A stretch of DNA of 64,000 nucleotides from Brachycybe producta. Taxonomy: Eukaryota; Arthropoda; Diplopoda; Playtdesmida; Andrognathidae. The notes under the pieces are model-generated. The model was not told the origin of the DNA, made no database searches, and worked only from the letters and a program-made list of their open reading frames with translations. Shown here piece after piece: positions 45,508 to 57,543 of this stretch. How positions within the stretch are numbered: position 1 is the first letter of the stretch; each line of letters begins with the position of its first letter. Both the position numbers and the translations under genes were made by a program. The stretch lies in NCBI GenBank assembly GCA_036925085.1, contig JAUPFP010000010.1, forward strand, positions 1,465,278 through 1,529,277, read 5' to 3'.

Positions 45508-45856
45508 ACAAACTCAACTCAAAACAACTCTAAGTCCAAATGACTTCACAAACTCAATTCAAAATAATTCTAAGTCCAAATGACTTCACAAACTCAATTC
45601 AAAATAATTCTAAGTCCAAATGACTTCACAAACTCAATTCAAAATAATTCTAAGTCTAAATGACTTCACAAACTCAATTCAAAATAATTCTAAGCCAAAT
45701 GACTTCACAAACTCAATTCAAAATAATTCTAAGTCCAAATGACTTCACAAACTCAATTCAAAATAATTCTAAGTCTAAATGACTTCACAAACTCAATTCA
45801 AAATAATTCTAAGTCCAAATGACTTCACAAACTCAATTCAAAATAATTCTAAGTCC
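45508..45856. repeat. 40-bp tandem array in the 5' LTR, nine units
   Basis: The unit begins ACAAACTCAATTCAAAATAA and ends TCCAAATGACTTC. The first unit is divergent and the fifth is one base short. The 3' LTR has six units. Reverse transcription should make both LTRs equal, so the difference arose after or during insertion, by slippage or template switching. Confidence 0.95.
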
Positions 45857-46031
45857 AATTCTTTAAATTTCTTCTAAGTCTCATCCTCTAAATTTCTTCT
45901 AAGGTCTTTCTTCTTTCTTTTTACTAAATCTATAACATATGTCCTCTCTTCTAGAACTCCAATGTAGGACTCTCTCTAGAATACGATGTTCATCGCATCT
46001 TGTTTAGTCAGAAATGAATTTTAAGTATTCT

Positions 46032-46072
46032 GATTGGTTAGAATTAATTTTCTAAAATTAAAATAACCAATC
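46032..46072. promoter_or_regulatory. inverted pair of CCAAT boxes in the 5' LTR
   Basis: GATTGGTTA and TAACCAATC form 9-bp inverted arms around a 23-bp AT-rich spacer. The 3' LTR has the same at 28905-28945. NF-Y-type factors bind CCAAT in either orientation, so this may be a promoter element, or simply a small hairpin. Confidence 0.35.
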
Positions 46073-46687
46073 GGTCAACTGGCTTTTGATCTTCTTCTAC
46101 GAACATCTGCCTAATATGCATCCGGTCGTAAAATTACAATTTGGATTTTTTATAAATTTTTTACGATCGTCGATACATACTGTTATTTCCACTAACCGTC
46201 ATTTTCTATGAATTAGTATAGTTAACCTTTTAACTTTTCATCGAAAGTTTTAGTTTTCGGCAACTCATAACATTTCATTTGAATGACTAACATTCCCAAT
46301 GTTCCTTTATTTGGTTTTCTAGGCCCTCCGAAATGTATTTCTATTTAAATACGATTTTGGCCCTTTTACCCCTACTCTGTTGAGAACCCTAACATCATAC
46401 AACTCTTTCGCTACTTGTCGGTACCTCTTTTGGGTTATGTTTGACTTCACATATTGTTCCATTCATTTCATTATACTCATTCATAAGTTTCCTCTCTATA
46501 GTCTTCAATATACTCTATATATTATTAACGGCCCTTTTCTTAATGTGTTGAGAACCTGTTATGTGCTTTACTTTTTCTTTTAAACTTTTTATTACTTTGC
46601 TGTTTTGCATATTGAAGAGAGTGTATGGTAAAAAGTATCTTGTTACACTTTTTCCATCCCTTCTTTCTTTTTATTTTTTTTCTATAA

Positions 46688-46695
46688 TGACGTCA
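46688..46695. promoter_or_regulatory. CRE-like palindrome TGACGTCA in the 5' LTR
   Basis: A perfect CREB/ATF-type octamer about 735 bp from the U3 end; the 3' LTR has the same site at 29561-29568. Binding by bZIP factors is known for this octamer; its use here is inference. Confidence 0.4.
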
Positions 46696-47429
46696 TAATT
46701 ATTTGTAAAACAGGTGGTCTTCTACCGTGTGAGTATGAAGTATAAACCATATGTTTTTCTTCTTTAAGTGTCACATTTAAACTTTTTCATTGTTCAACTT
46801 TACTTTTCTCTTATTTTACACTCCACTAGGTAATCAGATTATATCAGGTTAATTAACCACTTCATCTATCTATCTATTACACTTTATAGTATGTTTTCCA
46901 CTCTTTTCATTCTTTAATTACATTTAATTTTGTAAAAAAGTTTTTATTTAACATGGTACACTTATTTGGGCTCACCCTTCTAAAGTGTGTGTGGGTGGGT
47001 TTAGTCTTTCTATTTCCCCCCTCTCTTGTTTTCTTTAAAAACTTTTTATTACTTTTTACTTGTGTGGGTGGGTTTCTTTTTTGTTTCCCCCCTTTCTTTG
47101 ACTTTCTTCTTGCTTCATCATTCTCTTATGGGTGGGTGGGTTTCTTTTACTTTTTTCAGCCTCTCCCTTTTTTGCCTCTGTTTACTATGAGTGTGTGTGT
47201 GTGGGTGTGATTCATTCATACTTTATCCACCCCCTCTTTTACTACTACTTTCCCGCCATTTTTTATTTCCTCATTTTTTCTTCTCTTTTTTACTTCTCTT
47301 TCATTGTTTCTCTTTCTAGCTCCGCCTCTTTCTCTTTTTACTTTATTTTAATTTTCTCTTTTACTAATTTCTGCCCCTCTTTCAAATTATTGTTAGGTGT
47401 TGCTTTACTTATTTTTTCAACACCTAACA

Positions 47430-47433
47430 CATG
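47430..47433. repeat. target-site duplication CATG, right copy
   Basis: Matches 28167-28170. A 4-bp duplication is what integrases of the errantivirus lineage usually make; many other Ty3/gypsy elements make 5 bp. Confidence 0.85.
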
Positions 47434-47444
47434 TACGTTGCCCT
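47434..47444. mobile_element. right stub of the interrupted short repeat
   Basis: TACGTTGCCCT follows the right CATG copy and forms the inverted terminus matching AGGGCGAC at 28024. Too short to be certain alone. Confidence 0.3.
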
Positions 47445-50400
47445 GTAAGAACCCATACTAAGTTCATTCTAATGGACTATGCTCACTTTACATTATAGGT
47501 TTCAAATTTTGGTTTTGTAACACTAATAAAAGTATCGGCTTAAAAAGGCGATGCCGATATATTAAAAACTATAACCATCACTGCCGATACAGTCGGTTTG
47601 CCGATGTATTTGGTCGACTCCAAAAAATTTTTTTAATATAATGTTTGTTCCAAGATAAAAACTGGACAAGATAGAATTCAAAAATAGCTAAGCATGATGC
47701 AGCAAACAATTCCATCATCCTGAAATATTTAAAGACAACGTCTAGTTTTGAAGAGAATAATTTACCAAAAAAAAAAAACATGCCCAAAATTACATTCCTT
47801 CCAAACCCGCCCTCCATTCCATACACAAACATTATACGAATAGAGATTCCTAACCTATTTTTCAGTTTAGGTTTTGGTCTCAAATTTGCTTCTAAACACA
47901 ACAACAATAGTAAAGCGGCGAACAATAGATTTTTCTCTATATTCCGAAAAAAAAAAGTGCATTTGTCGTATATTATACATGTATACATTATCGAATATAA
48001 TTGAAATACGGGTTTTTTTTGCATTCAGATTTTTCTTTTCAAATTCAAATCGCATTTGAGCTCCATTTACATGATCTTAAGATTATTTTCATTTCACTGT
48101 TCTTTTGCTTTCATGAAAAGAAAGGGAAAAAAAAGTCAGAAAATAGGCAAACAGGCAACAACGAATAACAAGCAAACAGCAATCAGGAGCCATTAGAATA
48201 CCAAAGGATTGCAATGATATTTTATTTAAGAAATTTGTCCTCTAAAAGCCAAAATCTTTGTTTCAATGCACGTATATATATACGTATATATATTATATAC
48301 CAATACTGAATTATTAAACACATTGACGTTGAGATAAAAAAAGACGGAATTGGATGAAAAGAAAGATAGAGAGAGAGAGAAACACAAGGCAAACACACAC
48401 GTAGAAACAAACACACCGACAATCACGATCAATTGAGTGAAAATGACAAAACCATGCAATACAATGTTTGTGTATAATGTATAAAAACTTGACTGGCATC
48501 AAACACACACACAGAGAAATGTATAAAAGTTGTAAAATGCACATAAAAACTGCAAGAAGAAATCAAATTTGTGATTTTTTGAAGCAACTTTGAAAAAAAA
48601 AAAAAGCTGCTCTAAGGTAAGTTAAATTATGGAATAAAATGAACACGAAAATATGAAACTTATCACAAACATAGAAGAGGTACTACTATTTTCCATTTGA
48701 TGCATTCATCATGATATCATTGAACATGTTTAAACTGTGTGTAGCCTATAGTTTATTTTATATTATATATATTTCATTCAACTAGGCCTATACACAAAAA
48801 GCCAAACGTTGTGCTCGAAAAATAACAAATTTCATTCAAAGGCTTAGAGAGATGGATCACACATGCTGAAAAAAAAACCACCAGAAAAATAGAAATTCAG
48901 AAATCCTTTGAACTCAAATGATATATGGCGCACCTGGCAAACGCCTTAAAAAGTGGGATTTTTTTCTCAGCTAGTGTGATCTTTCCCTAAAGATCACACA
49001 TACAGAAAAAAACCTCGACTGAAAAAAAAAAGAAATTTATCTAAATTGATTAATCTCATTTTATTTATTTGGCTGCAAAGTATGCACAAAAAAACAGTGA
49101 AATTGTTTCTTTTTTTTCCCCCACATGGAATTTACATCCTTCTGACACATCATTTTATGGCTCCTCCTATTCTTTCTCCTCTCTTCCATAAACTAAAAAT
49201 CTGCTGGAAGTGTTTTCTGATTTAATGTGAAAGAACCCCTTGACCACAATGAAAAGTAGAAATACAGTGAAACCTTATACTGTATTCTGATTTTTTTTAT
49301 TACTATTTCTATTTTCTGCTTGTTTTATGCATGTGTGATCCAGGGCTTACACAGTTTCCTGTAACCTACACAAGTAATTAACTCAACTGAGTTCCAATTT
49401 TAGCTAAAGTGTGCCAAAAAGAGCTTACACATATGATAGAAACTGGCTACTACCTACTGAGAAGAAAAAATTCATAATGTGTTAGTCAATGTGCCAACAA
49501 CAATGCCTTTTTTTACAGTACCTTCCACGGAAACAACAAAATTGGCACTTTTCTACAAAAAACAAAAACAAAAAACAAACAGATCGATTGGGGGGGGGGG
49601 GAGAAACAAGAGGAAGAAGAAATAAAACGCCTTATTTAGAATCCGAATGACCAGAGAAGGAGAAAGAAGAACTTATTTAAGCGCCATCAATTTCTAGGCT
49701 GACAAATTGCCTGAAATTGGTCACCATCAGCGTTTTTTACGATGAGACTCCTAACACACACGTACTTTTACTTTTATAACGAACAGAACGTGAAACACCA
49801 TAAAGAGATCTCCAAAGCAGCATTTAGACAAGATCTAACGACGTCGACAACATATTCTATAGTGCCCATAGGCTTATTAAGAGAAACAGTTCTGGTGTTT
49901 AAGAAGCTATAGAAGAATTTAAGAAAATAAAAAAGACTTTCTTCTACCATTTTTTTCGGAATGTGGTCGTCTTTCCGTTTTGCAATTCATAAATGTCTCT
50001 TTTATTAGGCAAAAGAAACCCAACACCACAAAAAGTTTCCTGTTTAGCAACCTAATTCAATGTTTGAAATAATAAAAATAAAGTTGTCTTACATAATATA
50101 TATATATATATATATATACATATAGCAAAACATTTGCATAAACATAAATATATAAGCAGTGTTTTACAAACACAACAGTTTAGAAAGAGAAAGAGAGAAC
50201 AATACGGAGCCACACATCAAGTAAATTACATTTCAGCGTAACATTATGCATTATTAAACCAGTATCTTATTTCAAAGTATATGCAATAACTAAACACGCA
50301 TTGGACACAGAGTCCCTCCCCCCCTCAAGCTATGGTAAAAATAGGGAGAAGAGGGGGGGGGGGGGGTAATCTTGGTTTTCTAACATTTTTTTTTTTAAAA

Positions 50401-50539
50401 TCTACTCAGTATTTTCATACAAATCTTCAAAAACAACGTTTCTTTACTAAATTCATTTGCAATTTCAGCATAGATATTTATTTTGTTTTCGTCCTCCCCC
50501 CCCCCCCCCGATGGCGCACCTGCGTGTCTATTATATTCT
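47445..50539. other. no gene seen
   Basis: AT-rich DNA with GCCGATA-type motifs at 47530-47610, small TA and CA runs, and C/G tracts at 49590-49600, 50352-50366 and 50498-50510. No exon-like segment was recognised. Confidence 0.4.
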
Positions 50540-50775
50540 ATAGGAAGAAATTCAAAGTGTTTTAGAAACTAGACTAGGTGGTGATAAATGCCTAAGATTT
50601 TTTCATCGTGATACCTTTAAAAATGCGAAAATAGTTTTTCACGTAATCTTTATGAAAACAGGTCCTTTTAAAACTAGAGCCTAAGTATGAAATGTTAATT
50701 TTTTAAGATATTGCCATAAAAAAAAAACTTTTAAAAAAATCTTTTACCATTCTAGTTATGAAAACATTTTGAATT
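50540..50775. repeat. dispersed repeat R1 copy
   Basis: GAAGAAATTCAAAGTGTTTTAGAAACTAGA at the left and CCATTCTAGTTATGAAAACA at the right. The preceding GGCGCACCTGCGTGTCTATTATATTC also precedes the copy at 15120. Confidence 0.6.
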
Positions 50776-51315
50776 TTTTCATAGTGTTGTTCCTAAAAAA
50801 ACCGTTCGCTTGACGTTATTTGGTTTCACATTTTACAAAAAACGTCTATGTGGAGCATAGCATTAGCCACTGCAGTGTCGCCGTCCGTGGAGATAAAACA
50901 TCATAAAAGCAAAGTAAATATCTAATCAGCCACGTTAAGATTAAACTGCATACTTGCTTTCTATGGCTTTAAAAGTTGTTGCTTTGATTTTGCTTTAAAA
51001 TCTAAACTAAGTCAATACTGCATATTTGCGTCAAAATTAAACCTGCTCAAAAGGTGGTATATGTAGCTGACACATAATAAACAGCCGACCAACCTATTCA
51101 CTTTTCTTGTGATCTAGTCTGATTTTTCACGCTATGATCGGCTTCAAATATCAAATCTAATGGAAGCTATAGAAAGCAAGCAGCAGCAGCAGTAGTAGTT
51201 TCCTTTTAAAAAAAGCATTAAAATTCAAACATGTAGTGTAGTAACTTGAAAAGCTACAAAAAGTAATTCAAAAGTTTTTGCTTTAAAGCGACAGAAAGAG
51301 AATATACAGTTTAGC

Positions 51316-51503
51316 CTTAGGCATTGCGCGCACACCGTCAACGTTTCAGTCGTCCAACTATCGGACAAATAAATGAGAACTGTTAAGTTCATTGGGGATG
51401 AAAAGTCGGTCTAGTGTGTGTGCACCTCCCTTTAACTCAATGGTTCTCCTTTTCTTTGTCCAATAATTGGACAGCGGAAAAGTCGATGGTGTGTGCCCTA
51501 CCT
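51316..51503. repeat. GCGCACAC repeat, copy 2
   Basis: Inverted ends near GCGCGCACACCGTCAAC and GTCGATGGTGTGTGCCC, and the internal TTTAACTCAATGGTTCTC shared with 21070-21180. It abuts the next MITE. Confidence 0.5.
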
Positions 51504-51505
51504 TA

Positions 51506-51924
51506 AGCCTCGTTTTCACGGCGATAGTTTTTTCATGAGAGTAGCTGTCATGAAAGTTGCGATAACTCACTCTCACGATAGCAACTGTCTAAATGTGTTG
51601 AAGTAACGTGATAGTTCTGTCATGACAAGTGTGACGTCTACTTCACAGATATCATAGAGTCAACAACAGTGTTGCCTCTCTCTCTCTCTCCCTCCAGAAG
51701 CCAAATTTCCCTACAAAGTAGATAATTTCCCTATAAGCGGTCACTCAACAACTATTACTATTGCGACAGTACTATCAACTATCTATTCAAACGAGATATA
51801 GTGTGATAGTGCTATCGCAACAGTGTGATAGTGACTATCATGCGGTCTACACGATGATAGTTCTCGCAATAGTTGCTCTCATAACAGCAACTATCGTAAC
51901 AAGTATCATCGTGAAAACGGGGCT
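51506..51924. mobile_element. MITE with AGCCTCG termini and TTA target duplication
   Basis: Ends AGCCTCGTTTTCACGGCGAT and CATCGTGAAAACGGGGCT, flanked by TTA (51503-51505, 51925-51927). Sister of 7970-8353; 35 bp longer, partly from a TC run near 51676. Confidence 0.75.
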
Positions 51925-51927
51925 TTA

Positions 51928-53590
51928 GGGTAATATATTCTCAATGATTTTAAAGTGGAAGGTAGTGCTAAACTCATCAACTTTTACATTAAACATGATA
52001 TCGAAAGTTAAAGACCAAACAACACTACTCTTAAGAACCTTCAAATTTGTTAACAAATATTAAACGTTGTTTTAGAATAACTATTGTATGTTACTGTATA
52101 CAACTGTGAGTGAATCTCATCCATTTTCAAAGAAAAAATGAATCTGGCAAATGTGATTCAATTGTAACATTAGTAGAACTGTATATTTCTGAAAACCATC
52201 TCACCTAATCACAGTTTCATCTATCAAACACTTCAACATCAGACGCACCACAAATGTTATACACACACACACACACACACACCTTTCTTCCCTCACACCA
52301 TCTCCAATCTCGTGACAGAAACAAAAGTAAAATTTTAATTTAATAAATGCCTACTTTTATTAAGTGAATAATAAACTTGAATATAACAGTTTAATTCATG
52401 TTTGCATCCAAATTGAACACAGTGAACATGAAAATGAAGACGACTGACTGAACATTATCTGTCTTACATAAAAATTGAGAGATTTCTAATATAAAGTTGT
52501 CAAATTCAACGTCACTTTTCTGTTGAATATAAAAAAGTAACAGCCAGAAGAAAAAAAAAAAAAGAAAAACGAAAATCGCTTCTATAATATAGCTTACAGC
52601 AGACTCATTCTTCTTTCTTCCTTTACCTTTATCTCAAGAATAAAATATATATCAAACTCCAGCTAAAAAAACACAGAAAACCAGAAAGAAAAATGACTTG
52701 TCACAATGTAGCAAAGCAAAAGAGAAAAAAGACAGACAGCTCTTCTACTATTTTGTGTCCTCATTTCTTCTATATATATATATTTTTCTCTCCATCTCTG
52801 CCATAGGCTGTGTGTGTCTGTCTGTCTCTCTCTCTCTATCTATCTGTGTATGCGTGTATATGCTAGTAATATGATATCTGTATATTACGGCCTATGAACG
52901 TATGACATGTGAATTTCATTCCAAATACTAGAAAGGGAAGTGGCATCAAAAGAGTGGAAAGAGAGATGGAGATGGAGCCCATTTCTGTCATGATGTCATG
53001 TCACATGTTGTGATGCTCTATCGCGCTCGCCAGATTCTATTCTTTCATCTCAAGTCCCTCCAACATGGTACGACAGATGCAAATGTTAAGGACCTCAACA
53101 CACATACACACAGCCACCCATACATTGTTGGCCTCTATAAATTTCGATCGATCAGTAATATTATAACAAATATACAGCCCACTAGAATATGAACCTCGTT
53201 TCCTTTACCTCCCAAACACCCCCTCCGGTATGCAATGAATACTTTTGTATAAGATATACTACTGTAGATATAGATATAAACTGCCCACTCTTTCGCTCTC
53301 TCTCTCTATTCCTTCCCAGAGGCATTCTGCACCAAAGGACAGCTTGGATGTCATAGGAAACCACTTAATTAATGTAATATACTTAACAGTTCAATTCAAG
53401 TGTATAATTTATGGGAGTGTATAGCTCAAATCTTTGCTTAATTAAAATCAACATCTTGAGCTAATGCGACCCGAGTCAAAATTTATTCAAAAATCTATTA
53501 CAAAACAAGTGCCAAGAATAAATTGTTATATAATGTAAACAGTAAATTACAATTTCAAAAACGCAACTACGTACTGTATTATAAAAACGT
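51928..53590. other. no gene seen
   Basis: CA run at 52261-52282 and TA/TC runs near 52770-52845. Plain AT-rich DNA otherwise. Confidence 0.4.
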
Positions 53591-53592
53591 TC

Positions 53593-53810
53593 CTTAAAGA
53601 GACCATATTACCTCCAGAATTTTTTTTTGTTAAAATACTGTCAAGACTTATCCAACGATTGCTAAAATGATTTTTAAACTTAAAAATAAGTCATTAATAC
53701 AGTATAATTTAAAAAAAAATTAATTGATTTGTTATAAATGAACTTTATTAGATAGATGCGCCACCAAACAACAGACATTGGCAATAAAAAACGCAAAAGT
53801 ATACATATCT
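53593..53810. mobile_element. partial copy of foldback element R2
   Basis: TTAAAGAGACCATATTACCT, AAAATAAGTCATTAATA and GATAGATGCGCCACCAAACAACAGACATT match 15255-15475. The inverted right half is missing. Confidence 0.55.
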
Positions 53811-54039
53811 ACCGAGACTATAAGCATGCCCGTCATAAAATATGGAGTTTGAAATAGAGGGAACCCTAAACGAATAGGGGATGTGGCCCGTCCTAATACG
53901 TTAACCTTTTAAATAAATACATGTTTAGTTATTATATAACAGCTAAGCTTAGCTCTGTTTGCTATGGGGCAAGCTGTGATTCAAGTTTAGGCCTTGTCAT
54001 TTAGCTTTTTTCATCAAAAAATATTTTTGTTGTCACTAA

Positions 54040-54175
54040 GTCACCTATAACTGCAAAATTGTAAAATAAGTCATAAGAAAATGGCTTACAACCTTTAAAA
54101 GTTAAAACTTTTAAAAGTTGTAAGAAGTTTTCTTATTACTTATATAACAATTTTGCAGTGTATGCAAGGATGTGG
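54040..54175. mobile_element. small imperfect foldback element
   Basis: ACTGCAAAATTGT ... ACAATTTTGCAGT enclose CTTACAAC-CTTTAAAAGTT / AACTTTTAAAAGTTGTAAG, about 125 bp in all. Confidence 0.55.
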
Positions 54176-55092
54176 AACACATTTGCCAGACATAAGCACA
54201 CACCCTGTATTTTTCATCCAACTCAAGCCAAGAATAAATAAAAATATGTAAAAAAAAAAAAAAATCGCAATAATATCTCATGTGTAATATTATTCAGCAC
54301 CACAACCGTTCCAGCTTTCAGTTTATTATGTACCATATGTTTTTCTTTAAGCACGTCACCATGAATAAAAACAATAGACCTAACTTTCTAAGTAATTATA
54401 TATTAAGACTAAAAAACATCTTTCCCATTCAAATAGACTTTTTATCTTTCTCCATACAAAAAAATGGATTTAGTATTCAACCTTAACATATACAATGAAT
54501 ATTGATTAATTATTAATATTATTTTTCTAAAACGTAGTTGTCATAGTTGCAATAGATTTTTCAGTCAAAAAAGACAAACTTTTGTGACTTTTTTTTTTTG
54601 CTGTCATGACGAATACAAATTGACTTTAACCACATAAAATATCTACACCACGTCACGCCTATAGGCTAGAAAACCTTACAAGATATAACTTATAACTTAG
54701 AAAGAAAGAAGAGAAGAAAAAAATGTTGACCTGCATAAAATGCTTATAAACACAAGTATATTTTCGAGTATTATACAGTATATATATATGTATAAAGGGA
54801 TCATGAAAAGGAATCAAGAAAAGAAAAACTTGTGTCAGAATAAAAGTGCAATTTAATCGATATTGGAAGCCAATTTTTAACCCACTTGAAACTTAAAAAA
54901 GAAAATTTCCTTTTATAACATCCATAGACGAGCTTTAAAATTGTCTTTCGTGTAGAACCCGAATAAGCTTACTCTCCCAAAAAAAACACACGAAATGTTT
55001 CCTAATGAGATCATTAGGACCCAACGGCTAGACAATTACTAAAACAAGTTTGTTTTTTTTGGTTTTCTTTTCAAACTTTTTTTTATTTCGTA

Positions 55093-55095
<3 letters not shown>

Positions 55096-55125
<30 letters not shown>
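55096..55125. repeat. (TC)n microsatellite
   Basis: Uninterrupted TC run. Confidence 0.95.
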
Positions 55126-55128
<3 letters not shown>

Positions 55129-55454
55129 ATGTTTTGTTGATCATTATTTAGTAATAACTAGTTTAATAATTAGGTCCATTTTAGTACTTTTTACTTTCAT
55201 GTGTATTTTTTTATTGGGAAAAGAGAATTTAGCGTTTGATACACGTTTTTTTGCTGATCTCAAAGTATTCTAGTCTATAATTTATTTTTAGGGTCCCGTT
55301 TCCACTTGACAAAAATTATTAAACTGTGTGAGAATTTCAACTGGGGAAATATATGAAAGTTCACTATAATGATGAAATTAGTTAATGCACGGGCGGTCAA
55401 CCCTGTCGCTAATCGCCGCCGCAAGTGTGGCGAATTCATTTTGCAATATATCAG

Positions 55455-55865
55455 ATCCAACAATAACCTTCAATGGGAATCACGAGCAAACTGTAGAGCT
55501 GAGCAAAGCCTTGCCCCCTTCTTGAAGGCTTGCTAGCTCCAAAAAACAGAGCATTGTTAGAAGCAATTCTTTCTAGAAATCCCCATATAAGTAGACATGG
55601 CCATCCAATGCTTATTAAAAAAATAAACGCTAGAACTGCTACATATTAGTGGTCCTTCTTTCCAAATGTAGTTAGACTACGGAATTCTCATCCAGCACAC
55701 AGTTCTGTTTTAGGACAAATTCAATTTGACGATGATTTGTCTAAATCTTGTCTAAATTACAATTACTTATGATTGGGAAATTATACCCTCGTCTCCCCTC
55801 CCTTTTGCCACAATTGCTCTTGAGCTCATTGCAGATGTACAAAGTTGAATTGAATTGAAATATAA
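55455..55865 (+). pseudogene. LINE 3' fragment (decayed RT C-terminus)
   Basis: The plus-strand reading holds, with stops, the segments LQWESR and WSFFPNVVRLRNSHP, which resemble the C-terminal ends of Jockey/CR1-type non-LTR RT ORFs (SFFPRT-x-R-x-WN). It closes with QIQFDDDLSK and a stop. The sequence then ends in TTGAATTGAATTGAAAT, a simple-repeat tail. It is 5'-truncated and inactive. Confidence 0.5.
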
Positions 55866-56498
55866 TTTGACCAATTTTTTTGTTCTTGTTTGTGTGACAT
55901 TTTCTGCCTGGCAGAAAATGTCATGGAAATTCGGGTAAAATTGCTGCAGCTTGTAGCATTAAATTTTCTAATTTTTTTTATTCAATTTAAACTAAACTTG
56001 TTTTATCCTTTGCTGTTGTGGCAGTTAGTTAGAACTGATAAGTCTAAAAAAGTAAGTATCGATTAAACCTCATCAAAGAGTCAATTTATTAGATTTTTCA
56101 AAAGGCGAATTTCACCTATCATTAACTAATGTACACCTGTGGATAAACTAAAAATAAGTTGACCATCTATCTCTGAGTTAATGTATTTCCATTAGTTGGA
56201 CAAGATAATGTCACTATTTTACCACGAGAGGAATTCGATTTAAGAGCACAAACGTGGCCCACCTATTCACTTTAATGGTTTGGTTTATTATGTTAGGCCA
56301 ATTTAAATGTGAGAAACCACCTATCACCCAACCACTTTAACAAAACCTTATATTCCTGTTTCTCACCCATATTTACATTGAAATATTATTTTGAAGTAAA
56401 AAAATATAGTTAAATATAACCTACATCTAATTAAAAGAAGCTAAAATAGAAATTTCTCCAAAAGCCAAGCTAAATGTAACAATGGCGACCATCTTCAG

Positions 56499-56837
56499 CA
56501 AGCATGTCAAACTCGCGGCCCACAACGAATATCTTTGTGGCCCAGCCTCTGCAAGATCCAGGATTACTGACATTCAACTTGAGTCAGTTTTGAAAGTAAT
56601 CACTGCGAACAAGATTTCCCCCGAAGTAAGAAAGATTGTAGCAGAGAAGAGATATGCCAAGTGTCAGGAAGAAAACATTAATTTTACTGTTGTCCTGGTT
56701 CTTTTTTGTTAGAAGTCTGTATTTTTCGAAATAAACCTACGATTCTATAAAAATTGAAGTTTTTGTTTTTGTGCGGCCCACATAAACTTAGACCTTGTTT
56801 ATTTGGCCCGTGTTAGCCTTTGAGTTTGACATGCTTG
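56499..56837 (+). mobile_element. non-autonomous hAT element with 8-bp duplication
   Basis: Inverted ends CAAGCATGTCAAACTC / GAGTTTGACATGCTTG are flanked by an exact 8-bp duplication, ATCTTCAG (56491-56498 and 56838-56845), diagnostic of hAT transposition. Inside, the plus-strand frame keeps a transposase C-terminal remnant (SRITDIQLESVLKVI ... EKRYAKCQ) of the kind found in domesticated ZBED-like genes. Confidence 0.8.
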
Positions 56838-57484
56838 ATCTTCAGACTTACAAGTTGAAAAGAAATTCAACTAGTTGAAAAAGTTGAAATTACTCAACTG
56901 TGAAGAAACTTTTTGAGGCAAATTATCTATGCTTTTTCCATTTAAAAACGCATTTTCAAACCATCATTTTAGCCAAGTAGAAACAGGGCCTAAAAAGTGC
57001 AGTAATTTTGTTTTTACCAACAATGCTGCACATGTTTTCAATTTTCTTTAGTTTTTCACTTTACTATTCATGTTATAATTAAAATTCCTCAAACACTTAT
57101 CAATTGTTTCGAATATATCTTGAACACAATGGAGAGAGAGAGAGAAAAAAAACTAGGCATAATGAACTTTGAATAAACTTGCATATGTAAATTAGTAGTA
57201 GATCTATACTTTTTGTCAAAGCAAAAAAAAAAAAAGAAGAAGAAGAAAAAAAGAGTTTTGCAAATCTACATGAACATGAGTAGGGCACAAATTGAAAGTC
57301 GCAACGGCATGCTAGAGTTTTAATTAGTTTTGAAACTAGAATCAAATTGGATTTTGGGTGGATTCAGACCAAGAGTTTCAATTATTTTTGTGTTTCACAA
57401 GGTGATGTTGTTGACATGGGAAGCGATAAATTTAAAATATTATTAATAACATACTAGCAGACAAAAACATATGACAATATGTTT

Positions 57485-57486
<2 letters not shown>

Positions 57487-57539
<53 letters not shown>
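57487..57539. repeat. (TC)n microsatellite
   Basis: Uninterrupted TC run. Confidence 0.97.

Positions 57540-57543
<4 letters not shown>

Larger units (their letters stand above)
28171..47429 (-). mobile_element. complete 19.3-kb Ty3/gypsy-type LTR retroelement with env and ten accessory ORFs
   Basis: Paired LTRs, a 4-bp target duplication (CATG), primer-binding site, polypurine tract, gag, pol and env are all present and open, so this is a full-length and possibly competent copy. The order protease-RT-RNase H-integrase in pol marks Ty3/gypsy (Metaviridae). The tRNA-Ser primer, 4-bp duplication and env recall errantiviruses, but the env is of phlebovirus Gn-Gc type. It is unusual in size, in LTR length and in having 3 kb of small ORFs between leader and gag. 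It sits in the putative 51.6-kb intron, in the same sense as the host gene, and interrupts an older short repeat. The two LTRs differ mainly by three tandem units, which implies recent insertion. Confidence 0.95.
45178..47429 (-). repeat. 5' LTR of the retroelement (2,252 bp)
   Basis: It begins TGT and ends ACA and is nearly identical to 28171-30302. In element orientation it runs from 47429 down to 45178 and must contain the promoter. It holds nine units of a 40-bp tandem array, a CRE-like TGACGTCA palindrome and an inverted pair of CCAAT boxes. Its forward strand is extremely pyrimidine-rich near 46950-47400, so ORFs there are compositional artefacts. Confidence 0.96.
55285..56996. mobile_element. 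1.7-kb region bounded by TTTTTAGGGTCCCGTTTCYACTTG inverted ends
   Basis: The left TTTTTAGGGTCCCGTTTCCA is matched by CAAGTAGAAACAGGGCCTAAAAA at the right end in inverse. It encloses a LINE fragment and a hAT element, so it may be an old DNA transposon with nested insertions, or two solo copies of one MITE. Confidence 0.4.

Noticed and set aside
56482-56712. 76-aa ORF as an independent gene
   Set aside because: It lies within the hAT element and is a transposase remnant; its ATG is outside the element.
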